From UBA1794 sp050946375 (GTDB lineage: Bacteria > Bacteroidota > Bacteroidia > Bacteroidales > Bacteroidaceae): a stretch of 64,000 nt of DNA. The stretch spans positions 28,978 to 92,977 of the forward strand of contig JBMNUT010000011.1 of NCBI GenBank assembly GCA_050946375.1, written 5' to 3'. Below, one piece after another: positions 25,528 to 32,288 of this stretch (positions within the stretch are counted from its first letter, which is position 1; every line of letters begins with the position of its first letter). The position numbers and the translations under genes are program-made. The notes under the pieces were generated by a model that was not told the origin of the DNA, made no database searches, and was given only the letters and a program-made list of their open reading frames with translations.

Positions 25528-26676
25528 TTATTGGATTCCGAACTTGTAGATGCAACGGCTCTTGTACGTCTGCCCCGGTTCCAAAATGACGGAAGGCCAT
25601 TCGGGTTTGTTGGGTGAATCGGGATAGTGTTGAGTCTCCAAGCATACAGAGGCACGCTGGTTGTAGATTTTTCCATTCTTGCCGGTGATGGTTCCGTCCA
25701 GGAAATTGCCCGTGTAGGCTTGGATTCCGGGTTCGGTGGTATAGACTTCCAGCGAAATGCCGCTCACCGGGCTGCTCAGGCGGGCTGCCAGAATGTTGAT
25801 GTCGCCGCCGTTGTTGTTAAGTACCCAGTTGTGGTCGAAACCGTTTCCGTTCTTCACTTGTTCGTTTTCGTAGTCGTTGATGTCTTGTCCTACGGGTTTC
25901 GGGGTCAGGAAGTCAAAGGGAGTTCCTTTTACGCTTGCAATTTCACCGGTCGTCATGAAGGTGGAATCTACGGGCGTGTAGTTGTCTGCGTTGATATACA
26001 GAATGTGGTCGAGTGCAAGTGCCTCGGGATCGCCGGTCAGGTTAAAGTAACTGTGGTTAGTCATATTGATGACCGTCTTTTTGTCGGTCGTCGCTTCGTA
26101 GGAAATGTCGATGGCGTTGTCGTCCGTCAAGGCGTATGTTACGGTTGCCGTTACATTTCCCGGGAAGTTCTGGTCGCCATCCGGTGAGTTCATGACGAGC
26201 TTCAGAGTGGTACTGTCAATCTGTTCTGCTTCGTAGACCTGGTATTGCCATCCTTTCGGGCCTCCGTGCAGGCAGTGGCCGTAGTTGTTTTTGGGTAACT
26301 GGATGGTGTCGCCGTCGATAACGATTTTCCCGTCTTTAATTCGGTTGGCATATCTGCCGATGGCTGCACCGAAGTCTGAGGGGATACGTTCATACTTCCC
26401 GATAGAGTCGAAGCCGAGAACGACGTCTTTCATCTCGCCGTTTTTGTCGGGTACCATGATGGAAACGATGCGTCCGCCGTAGTTTGTTACGCAGACTTCC
26501 ATGCCGTTCTTGTTTTTCAGCACGTATAGTGCCGTAGGCTTCCCGTCGATGGTGTCGTTGAAGTACTCCGGATTCAGGCCGGACAGGGTTAAATTCTCAC
26601 TTTGCTTTGAGTTGCAAGCTGTTGCACACAAAGCTACAAGGCCGATGAGGCCGCTCCATTTGGCAATGTTTTTCAT
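25528..26676 (-). CDS. Aldose 1-epimerase, lipoprotein form
   Basis: A mutarotase interconverting alpha and beta sugar anomers. The start used is ATG at 26676 (MKNIAKWSGLIGLVAL...), which gives a short lipoprotein signal ending in CATAC. A reading from 26721 would put 15 residues before it and overlaps the probable operator. The mature part has GGRIVSIMVPDKNGEMKDVV, GRYANRIKDGKI, NYGHCLHGGPKGW, MTNHSYFNLTG with the catalytic His, and FDHNWVLNN and VCLETQHYPDSPN with the catalytic Glu. It precedes araR by 54 bases and is probably the first gene of the arabinose operon. Its likely location is the periplasm-facing membrane. The substrate is probably arabinose or galactose. Confidence 0.88.
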   Translation of the reverse strand: MKNIAKWSGLIGLVALCATACNSKQSENLTLSGLNPEYFNDTIDGKPTALYVLKNKNGMEVCVTNYGGRIVSIMVPDKNGEMKDVVLGFDSIGKYERIPSDFGAAIGRYANRIKDGKIVIDGDTIQLPKNNYGHCLHGGPKGWQYQVYEAEQIDSTTLKLVMNSPDGDQNFPGNVTATVTYALTDDNAIDISYEATTDKKTVINMTNHSYFNLTGDPEALALDHILYINADNYTPVDSTFMTTGEIASVKGTPFDFLTPKPVGQDINDYENEQVKNGNGFDHNWVLNNNGGDINILAARLSSPVSGISLEVYTTEPGIQAYTGNFLDGTITGKNGKIYNQRASVCLETQHYPDSPNKPEWPSVILEPGQTYKSRCIYKFGIQ

Positions 26677-26696
26677 GCGCTGAGAGTTTAGTTGTA

Positions 26697-26730
26697 ATTT
26701 TGGTGTAAAAGTAACACTCATTTTGGTGTT
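26697..26730 (-). promoter_or_regulatory. Candidate AraR operator ahead of the arabinose operon
   Basis: Overlapping symmetric elements lie 21-54 bases before the ATG at 26676. There are two direct copies of ATTTTGGTGT (26697-26706 and 26720-26729) spaced 23 bases apart, a GTGT-N7-ACAC dyad (26703-26717) and an AACAC-N8-GTGTT dyad (26713-26730). This is the only such block seen near the ara genes. I do not rely on a remembered AraR consensus; the assignment is inference from position. Confidence 0.4.
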
Positions 26731-26833
26731 ATCAAAAGGTTTTCTTTATGTTGTGGAACATGTTATGGAAAAATGACTTTTCTTTTTTGCTTTTCGAATA
26801 AGCGTTAAAATGTGGAGATTATTGTCCGGATCG

Positions 26834-26920
26834 GGAAAAGTTGCGGAACGGTGCAAAAAAAGATGCGGGAGTTTTTCCGAAAACTCCCGCATCTTTTTTT
26901 GAAAAGCCTTCGATGTTTTT
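26834..26920. repeat. 21-base-type dispersed repeat, cluster F (inverted pair plus extra unit)
   Basis: Units: GAAAAGTTGCGGAACGGTGC, AAGATGCGGGAGTTTTTCCG, the inverted AAAACTCCCGCATCTTTT, and an inverted AAAAGCCTTCGATGTTTTTA. The change of orientation in the middle makes a perfect hairpin. Confidence 0.7.
26862..26893. terminator. Hairpin terminator after galK, built from two opposed repeat units
   Basis: GATGCGGGAGTTTT is followed by its perfect complement AAAACTCCCGCATC (14-base stem, tiny loop). T-runs flank both sides (TTTTTTT on the plus strand; the matching run on the minus strand). galK ends 29 bases away on the minus strand. Confidence 0.8.
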
Positions 26921-26921
26921 A

Positions 26922-28082
26922 TCAGCCTCTTTCGATCAAACGGGAGCCATCGCCGATGACTACGTCGTAAATCTTCGGACTGAGACCGAATTTAGCCCGG
27001 TAGCTTTCTTTCACTTCATCGATGAATCCTTGATAGAGGTTGTTCTTTACCAGGTTCAGCGTGCAGCCTCCGAAGCCGCCGCCCATAACGCGTGAGCCGG
27101 TGACGTCGTTGTGCTTGGCCACTTCGTTCAGGAAGTCGAGCTCTTCGCAGCTTACTTCGTAGAGTTGGCTCATGCCGCGGTGCGTTTCGTACATCTTTTG
27201 TCCTACGATGTCATAGTCGCCGATTTCGAGGGCGTCGCAAACATCCAGCACGCGATGGATTTCTTCGATTACGTATTCGGCACGCATGTAGTCTTCTGCA
27301 GTCACTTTGCCTTTTACCTCTTCCAGCATTTCCATGTCGGCATCGCGCAGGAATTCAACGTGCGGGTGGTTCTTCTGGATGGCAGCCACAACGTTTTCAC
27401 AAGACTGGCGGCGCTTGTTGTATGCGGAGGAAGCCAGTTCGTGCTTAACTACGGAGTCTACCAATACCAGCTTGTAGCCTTGCGGATTGAAGGGGTAGTA
27501 TTTGTATTCCAAGGAGCGGCAGTCCAGACGGATTAAGTTGCCTGCTTTTCCGAATACGGAAGCGAACTGGTCCATAATACCGCAGTTTACGCCGATGTAG
27601 TTGTGCTCGGTTGCCTGGCCGACTTTAGCCAATTCGAATTTGTCTATCCGGTTATCGGCAAAAAGGTCGTTGATTGCGAAAGCATATACGCTCTCCAGAG
27701 CAGCCGATGAAGACATTCCGGCGCCGAGGGGTACGTCGCCGGCAAAAGCCGTGTTGAATCCCGGAACATCTACACCGCGTTTAATCATTTCGCGGCATAC
27801 GCCGAAGATGTAACGTGCCCAACTTGCGCGGGGAGCGTCTTCTTCGTTCAGTCCGAACTCTACGTAGTCTTTCAAGTCGATGGAGTATGCTTTTACCGTT
27901 TTCGTGCCGTTCGGTTTGATTTCCATCATCATTCCTTTGTCTACGGCTCCGGGAAATACGAATCCGCCGTTGTAGTCCGTGTGCTCGCCTATCAGGTTAA
28001 TACGGCCCGGGGAAGCGTAAATAGAGCCGGTTGTGCCGTCGAAGTGCTTGATGAAGCGGCTTCTTACAAATTCTATGTCCAT
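26922..28082 (-). CDS. galK: Galactokinase
   Basis: A GHMP kinase making galactose 1-phosphate, first step of the Leloir pathway. The 386 residues show the galactokinase signature ASPGRINLIGEHTDYNGGFV, the GHMP ATP-loop DVPLGAGMSSSAALESV, NYIGVNCGIMDQFASVFG with the catalytic Asp, and the C-terminal GSRVMGGGFGGCTLNLV. Length is normal. It follows a sugar permease by 56 bases and lies in a galM-permease-galK operon. No galT or galE is in the window. Confidence 0.97.
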   Translation of the reverse strand: MDIEFVRSRFIKHFDGTTGSIYASPGRINLIGEHTDYNGGFVFPGAVDKGMMMEIKPNGTKTVKAYSIDLKDYVEFGLNEEDAPRASWARYIFGVCREMIKRGVDVPGFNTAFAGDVPLGAGMSSSAALESVYAFAINDLFADNRIDKFELAKVGQATEHNYIGVNCGIMDQFASVFGKAGNLIRLDCRSLEYKYYPFNPQGYKLVLVDSVVKHELASSAYNKRRQSCENVVAAIQKNHPHVEFLRDADMEMLEEVKGKVTAEDYMRAEYVIEEIHRVLDVCDALEIGDYDIVGQKMYETHRGMSQLYEVSCEELDFLNEVAKHNDVTGSRVMGGGFGGCTLNLVKNNLYQGFIDEVKESYRAKFGLSPKIYDVVIGDGSRLIERG

Positions 28083-28138
28083 AGTTTTAAATTTATAATA
28101 GGTTTATAGATGAAATCGTTTTGCAGTTTAGGGATAAA

Positions 28139-29380
28139 TCAGGCTTTCTTCAGGCCGATTTTCGAGCCGAAGAGGTTGAACCACATTACGTATGCGTAAT
28201 AAATGAACATCATGCAGATAGCAGCACCTACGCCCAAGCCGGGGTTGTCTACTACCACACCCATCAGCGGGGTCAGGGTAGCTGCGCCAATTACGCCCAT
28301 GTTGATGATACCACTGGCAGCCTTCGTGTGCGGACCGAGCTCTTGAAGTCCCAGATTGAAGATGAGCGGCCACATAACCGAGTGGAACAATCCGGCAGCA
28401 AGCATGGCATATACGCCTACCATACCCGGCAGAACGAACGAAAGTCCTACGCATACGGCACCGCCGATGAGGCATCCGCTCAGCAAGGCGCGGGGTTTGA
28501 ACTTGCTCAGGATGGCGGCTCCTACGAAACGGCCTACCATCATGCCGCCCCAATAGAGGGGAAGATAGTCGGTAGCTTCGCCGACCAGGCCGGATTTAGA
28601 CTTGAAATAGGCCGGAAGCATCGAGGGAATACCGATTTCCAAGCCCATGTACATGAAGATACCCAATGCGCCCAACCATACGTGCGGATACTTGAATACG
28701 CTGCTTTTGTATTGGTTTTTCTCGCCGGATGCGTCGGTAGCCTGTTCGCCCTCATTGATGTTGGGCAGTTTCAGGAAGAAGAGTATGGCGCAGAGTACGA
28801 GGGTAAAAAGACCAAGTCCCAAGTAAGGGTAGGGGATGTCGGCAGGCACGGCGTCGCTGGCTTTCTTGCCGTTGAGGATAACCGTGGTAATAAAAATCGG
28901 GGCGACGGTGGTGGCTACCGAGTTGAGTGCCTGGCTCAGCGTCATGCGGAATGCGCCTTTTTCCGGTGTGCCCAGCACCATTACGTACGGATTGGCCACC
29001 AGTTGCAGCATAACGATACCCAAGGCTACGAGCGACATGCAGCCCAAGAACATCCAATAGATGGTACTTACGTTACCGTCGAGGTTGCCGTTGATGCATA
29101 AGAAATTGACCACGAATCCCAAGCCTACTACGGCCAAACCGAGAACAAGCGTGGCTTTGTAGCCGATCTTGCTCATCATGAAGCCGAGGGGGATGGATAA
29201 AACGTAGGCTCCATAGAACGCGGTGTTTACCAACTGGCTCTGGTAATTGGTGAGACTGAATGCGTTTTTACAGAATTCAATCATGGAATTGTTCATCGTG
29301 GTGACAAATCCGATGAGGAAACATACGATGAACATTACGGTAAGTGCGAACGTATAGTTCGGAGTTTGCTTTTGATTCAT
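28139..29380 (-). CDS. Sugar permease, FHS family (glucose/galactose or fucose type MFS)
   Basis: A 413-residue inner-membrane transporter with about twelve hydrophobic segments. Family hallmarks include FLIGFVTTMNNSMIEFCKNA at the first helix, QSQLVNTAFYGAYVLSIPLG (helix 2), a LQLVANPYVMVLG segment with SQALNSVATTVAP, and a middle loop before the second half. The family imports glucose, galactose or fucose with protons. Being between galM and galK argues for galactose or glucose. It also offers the only complete sugar importer seen for this region, as no arabinose transporter is present. Confidence 0.9.
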   Translation of the reverse strand: MNQKQTPNYTFALTVMFIVCFLIGFVTTMNNSMIEFCKNAFSLTNYQSQLVNTAFYGAYVLSIPLGFMMSKIGYKATLVLGLAVVGLGFVVNFLCINGNLDGNVSTIYWMFLGCMSLVALGIVMLQLVANPYVMVLGTPEKGAFRMTLSQALNSVATTVAPIFITTVILNGKKASDAVPADIPYPYLGLGLFTLVLCAILFFLKLPNINEGEQATDASGEKNQYKSSVFKYPHVWLGALGIFMYMGLEIGIPSMLPAYFKSKSGLVGEATDYLPLYWGGMMVGRFVGAAILSKFKPRALLSGCLIGGAVCVGLSFVLPGMVGVYAMLAAGLFHSVMWPLIFNLGLQELGPHTKAASGIINMGVIGAATLTPLMGVVVDNPGLGVGAAICMMFIYYAYVMWFNLFGSKIGLKKA

Positions 29381-29429
29381 TGTTCGGGTATTAGTTTGAT
29401 GATAATAGTTTGATACGGTTTAAATGTGG

Positions 29430-29472
29430 CAGCACGGTTGCCCAAGGCCAAAGCCCGAGGGCGACCGTGCTG
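29430..29472 (-). terminator. Intercistronic hairpin between galM and the permease
   Basis: CAGCACGGT(T)GCCC pairs with GGGC(G)ACCGTGCTG, a 13-base stem with one mismatch. On the minus strand it is followed by CCACATTTAAACC, which is only a weak T-stretch. It may be a partial terminator or an RNA-processing site inside the gal operon. Confidence 0.45.
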
Positions 29473-29488
29473 GGGTGTATGGGGTTTC

Positions 29489-30577
29489 TTATTTCTCTAT
29501 GCCGAATTTATATACCGTGACTTGCTTGTATTCTTCGCCGGGTTTCAGCACGCAGGAAGGGAAGTAAGGCCGGTTCGGACTGTCGGGGAAGCATTGTGCT
29601 TCGAAGCAGATGGCAGAGCGGCGCGGGTAGGTAGCTCCTTTGTATCCGCTGAAGCCGTTCAGCCAGTTCCCGGTGTAGAGCTGTACGCCCGGCTCGGTGG
29701 TATATACTTCGAGGAAGCGGCGGCTTACGGGTTCTACGCACTTGGCTGCCAGCGAGAGCTCGCCGCGTTCTTTCTTGTTCAGCACGAAGCAGTGGTCGTA
29801 GCCCGCTCCGTTTTTGGTCTGGATATGGTCGGCGTCGATACGGTCTCCCACCAGATGCGGCTTGCGGAAGTCGAACGGTGTGCCTTCGACGGAGGCTATT
29901 TCGCCTGTTGGTATGGATACTTCATCGATGGGGATGTAGAAATCGGCATTGAAGGTAAGCAAATTGTTGCAAACCGTGGGGGTATTTTCCTTTATGCCGG
30001 CCAAGTTGAAGAAAGCGTGGTTGGTCAGGTTGATAATCGTGGTTTTGTCCGTCGTGGCCTTGTAGGTTATCATCCATTCGTTGTACTCGGTCAGGGTGTA
30101 GGTCATGAGGATTTCCAGTTTTCCGGGGAATCCTTCTTCGCCGTCTTGCGCCGTATATTTGAATTCCACTGCCTGGTCGTTCTTTTGGCGTGCTTCCCAT
30201 ACGCGGGTGTGGAAGCCTGTCGGTCCGCCGTGCAGGGAGTTTGGCCCATTGTTGATGGCCAGGGAGTATTCTTTGCCGTTCAATGTGAATTTTCCGCCGG
30301 CGATTCGGTTGCCGTAGCGCCCGATTGTGGTGCTGAGGAAAGGTTCCGGGCTGTTGATCACGCCGTCTATGGAGTCGTGCCCTAAGATAACGTTGCCATA
30401 GTTACCGTTCTTGTCGGGCATCATTATAGCGACTACTGCAGCGCCATAGTTGGTTACTGCGATTTCCATTTGATTATTTCTCAAGAAGAACAAATCGGTC
30501 TCTTTTCCGTCTATTGTCTTCTGGAAATCTTTCCGGCGTAATCCGGAGAGGTTCTTATTAGAACTTGAGCTTGACAT
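29489..30577 (-). CDS. galM: Galactose mutarotase (aldose 1-epimerase), cytosolic
   Basis: A 362-residue aldose 1-epimerase without signal peptide, unlike the lipoprotein copy at 25528-26676. Motifs match the family: NYGAAVVAIMMPDKNG, TIGRYGNRIAGGKFTL, NNGPNSLHGGPTGFHTRVW, LTNHAFFNLAG with the catalytic His, GYDHCFVLNK and ICFEAQCFPDSPN with the catalytic Glu. First gene of galM-permease-galK; a promoter with both expected elements lies upstream. The two epimerases probably serve different compartments. Confidence 0.95.
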   Translation of the reverse strand: MSSSSSNKNLSGLRRKDFQKTIDGKETDLFFLRNNQMEIAVTNYGAAVVAIMMPDKNGNYGNVILGHDSIDGVINSPEPFLSTTIGRYGNRIAGGKFTLNGKEYSLAINNGPNSLHGGPTGFHTRVWEARQKNDQAVEFKYTAQDGEEGFPGKLEILMTYTLTEYNEWMITYKATTDKTTIINLTNHAFFNLAGIKENTPTVCNNLLTFNADFYIPIDEVSIPTGEIASVEGTPFDFRKPHLVGDRIDADHIQTKNGAGYDHCFVLNKKERGELSLAAKCVEPVSRRFLEVYTTEPGVQLYTGNWLNGFSGYKGATYPRRSAICFEAQCFPDSPNRPYFPSCVLKPGEEYKQVTVYKFGIEK

Positions 30578-30625
30578 ATTAAAATACTGTTACGTATTAG
30601 TAAATGGTTTATGATATTAGTGTTG

Positions 30626-30657
30626 CAAATAAAACTATTTTCTTTGTGAATCCAAAA
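30626..30657 (-). promoter_or_regulatory. Possible galM operon promoter
   Basis: On the minus strand, TTTTG (30657-30653) is followed after 19 bases by TTTATTTG (30633-30626), one mismatch from TAnnTTTG, 48 bases from the galM ATG. The rest of the 30578-30900 gap holds repeat cluster G and the mgsA terminator. Confidence 0.5.
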
Positions 30658-30810
30658 TAAAAGTCCCGGAAATCGAAAAACTTTTCTTCCTTTTGGGCCT
30701 GAAAGCTTGCTTTGTCTTTTTAAGGGGGGTGCCGCAGCGTCGGGCGTCTCGCTTTTCTCGTCGGGGAAAGGGCGTGTCGGGCTGCCGGCCGGTACGGCAT
30801 GCCTTGTCGT

Positions 30811-30897
30811 GAAAAGTGATGCCGCTTTTTCAGAAAAGTGCAGGCACTCTTCTGAGGAAGTGCCTGCACTTTTGGGGAAATCTGTTGTGACTTTTTC
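30811..30897 (+). repeat. 21-base-type dispersed repeat, cluster G
   Basis: Four units in tandem: GAAAAGTGATGCCGCTTTTT, GAAAAGTGCAGGCACTCTTC, GGAAGTGCCTGCACTTTTGG and AAATCTGTTGTGACTTTTTC. The second and third also pair as a hairpin. Confidence 0.7.
30834..30873 (-). terminator. mgsA terminator formed by repeat units
   Basis: A perfect 15-base stem, AAAAGTGCAGGCACT (30834-30848) with AGTGCCTGCACTTTT (30859-30873). It is 27 bases past the mgsA stop on the minus strand. T-rich ends are part of the stem. Confidence 0.7.
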
Positions 30898-30900
30898 TTT

Positions 30901-31428
30901 TTATTGTTTGGCCCGTTTGCTTCTTCGCTTGGCAACTCTTTCTACAGCTTCTTCCACTACGGGCTTGTTCTCGAAGCGGCGCGTGTAAGCGGTGTAGTCG
31001 GGTCTGATGCGTTCGTAGGTCGGGTCTGAGAAAAGCGGGCTGGAAATGATGTGGTCGGCCGTAGAGCGGTTGCAGCAGAATACGATGTTTTCTACGCTGG
31101 CCAGTCGGGTCAACGCCTTTACGTCCGTGTCGTGCGGTTGCAGGGTCATGGGGTCTGTGAAAAAGAACAGGTAGTCTATTTCGCCTTCTACGATGCGGGA
31201 GCCCATTTGCTGGTCGCCTCCGAGAGGACCGGACTTGAGTATGGTGAAATCCCACTCGACATCGGGATGTTTCTTGCGCAGCGCTTCTAAAATGAGCGTC
31301 CCGGTGGTGCCGGTACAGTAGAACTTATGACCGATTAGCTTGTCGGAATTCCAAACGGCCCATTCGATCATGTCTTTTTTCATGGCATCGTGTGCCACAA
31401 GGCCAATCTTTCTGATGACTTTTTCCAT
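30901..31428 (-). CDS. mgsA: Methylglyoxal synthase
   Basis: It turns dihydroxyacetone phosphate into methylglyoxal and phosphate, relieving sugar-phosphate build-up. The 175 residues begin with IGLVAHDAMKKDMIEW and carry YCTGTTGTLI, LKSGPLGGDQQMGSRI and LFFFTDPMTLQPHDTDVKAL (with the catalytic Asp), as in the family. It is about 20 residues longer than the E. coli enzyme, owing to a basic C-terminal tail (EEAVERVAKRRSKRAKQ). It is divergent from nth. A fit with the nearby sugar genes is plausible but only by position. Confidence 0.95.
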   Translation of the reverse strand: MEKVIRKIGLVAHDAMKKDMIEWAVWNSDKLIGHKFYCTGTTGTLILEALRKKHPDVEWDFTILKSGPLGGDQQMGSRIVEGEIDYLFFFTDPMTLQPHDTDVKALTRLASVENIVFCCNRSTADHIISSPLFSDPTYERIRPDYTAYTRRFENKPVVEEAVERVAKRRSKRAKQ

Positions 31429-31496
31429 ATCCTTCGTTTTTTAGGGTTGGGGACTTTTTGCTTTTTCAGGCAGTGTGCGGGGCACTCCGCCATGGG

Positions 31497-31504
31497 CAAA
31501 GATA
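31497..31504 (-). promoter_or_regulatory. Predicted -7 element of mgsA
   Basis: TATCTTTG on the minus strand is an exact TAnnTTTG match 68 bases from the mgsA ATG, in the divergent mgsA-nth gap. Confidence 0.45.
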
Positions 31505-31548
31505 GGCTTTTGTCCCGAGAAATAGGGGCATGCACGGCGGATTATTTG

Positions 31549-31556
31549 TAACTTTG
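31549..31556 (+). promoter_or_regulatory. Predicted -7 element of nth
   Basis: TAACTTTG is an exact TAnnTTTG match 60 bases from the nth ATG. No TTTG is seen at the -33 distance. Confidence 0.45.
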
Positions 31557-31616
31557 ACGCCCGTAACCTTATTATATTATTGGTAGACGCGGGAAGACCG
31601 CAAGAACATCGAAAAA

Positions 31617-32273
31617 ATGAGAAAGCAAGAATTATACGACCGTTGTATCGATTATTTTGAGAAAAGCATGCCCGTGGCCGAGACGGAGCTGCATTATTCC
31701 GATCCGTTCCAGCTGCTGGTGGCCGTGATACTCTCGGCGCAGTGTACGGACAAGCGGGTGAACATGGTGACTCCGCGCTTGTTTGCCGATTATCCTACGC
31801 CCGAGGCTATGGCTTCTGCCGAGCCGGAAGTGATTTATGAGTATGTGAAAAGTGTGTCTTACCCGAACAACAAGGCCAAACATCTGGTGGGCATGGCGCG
31901 TATGCTGATGGAAAAATACCAGGGTCAAGTGCCTTCTACTTTGGAAGAGCTGATAAAACTGCCCGGGGTGGGGCGCAAGACGGCCAACGTCGTGCAGTCG
32001 GTGGCCTTCAACAAGGCGGCAATGGCGGTGGATACGCATGTCTTTCGCGTATCGCACCGTATCGGTCTCGTTCCGGAGCGGTGTACGACGCCGCTCTCCG
32101 TAGAGAAAGAGCTGACCAAGCATCTGCCCGATGCGTTAATCCCGAAGGCCCATCACTGGCTTATCCTGCATGGGCGTTATGTGTGTACGGCGCGCAATCC
32201 GAAGTGTATGGAGTGCGGATTGAAAGAGATTTGCCGTTCTTTCCCGAAACTGGGCGGTGGCGCAGTGAAATGA
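31617..32273 (+). CDS. nth: Endonuclease III, DNA glycosylase/AP lyase
   Basis: A base-excision repair enzyme for oxidised pyrimidines. The 218 residues have the helix-hairpin-helix LPGVGRKTANVV with the catalytic Lys, the catalytic Asp in AVDTHVFRVSHR, and the 4Fe-4S ligands in CTARNPKCMECGLKEIC (Cys-X6-Cys-X2-Cys-X5-Cys). The start at 31617 fits the family N-terminus. It converges on the DUF3078 gene, with 15 bases between stops. Confidence 0.97.
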   Translation: MRKQELYDRCIDYFEKSMPVAETELHYSDPFQLLVAVILSAQCTDKRVNMVTPRLFADYPTPEAMASAEPEVIYEYVKSVSYPNNKAKHLVGMARMLMEKYQGQVPSTLEELIKLPGVGRKTANVVQSVAFNKAAMAVDTHVFRVSHRIGLVPERCTTPLSVEKELTKHLPDALIPKAHHWLILHGRYVCTARNPKCMECGLKEICRSFPKLGGGAVK

Positions 32274-32288
32274 ACGGCGGGAAACGAT

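Noticed and set aside
26841..27095. 84-codon plus-strand frame at the galK end
   Set aside because: Translation of repeat cluster F (KKDAGVFPKTPASFFEK) running antisense into galK.
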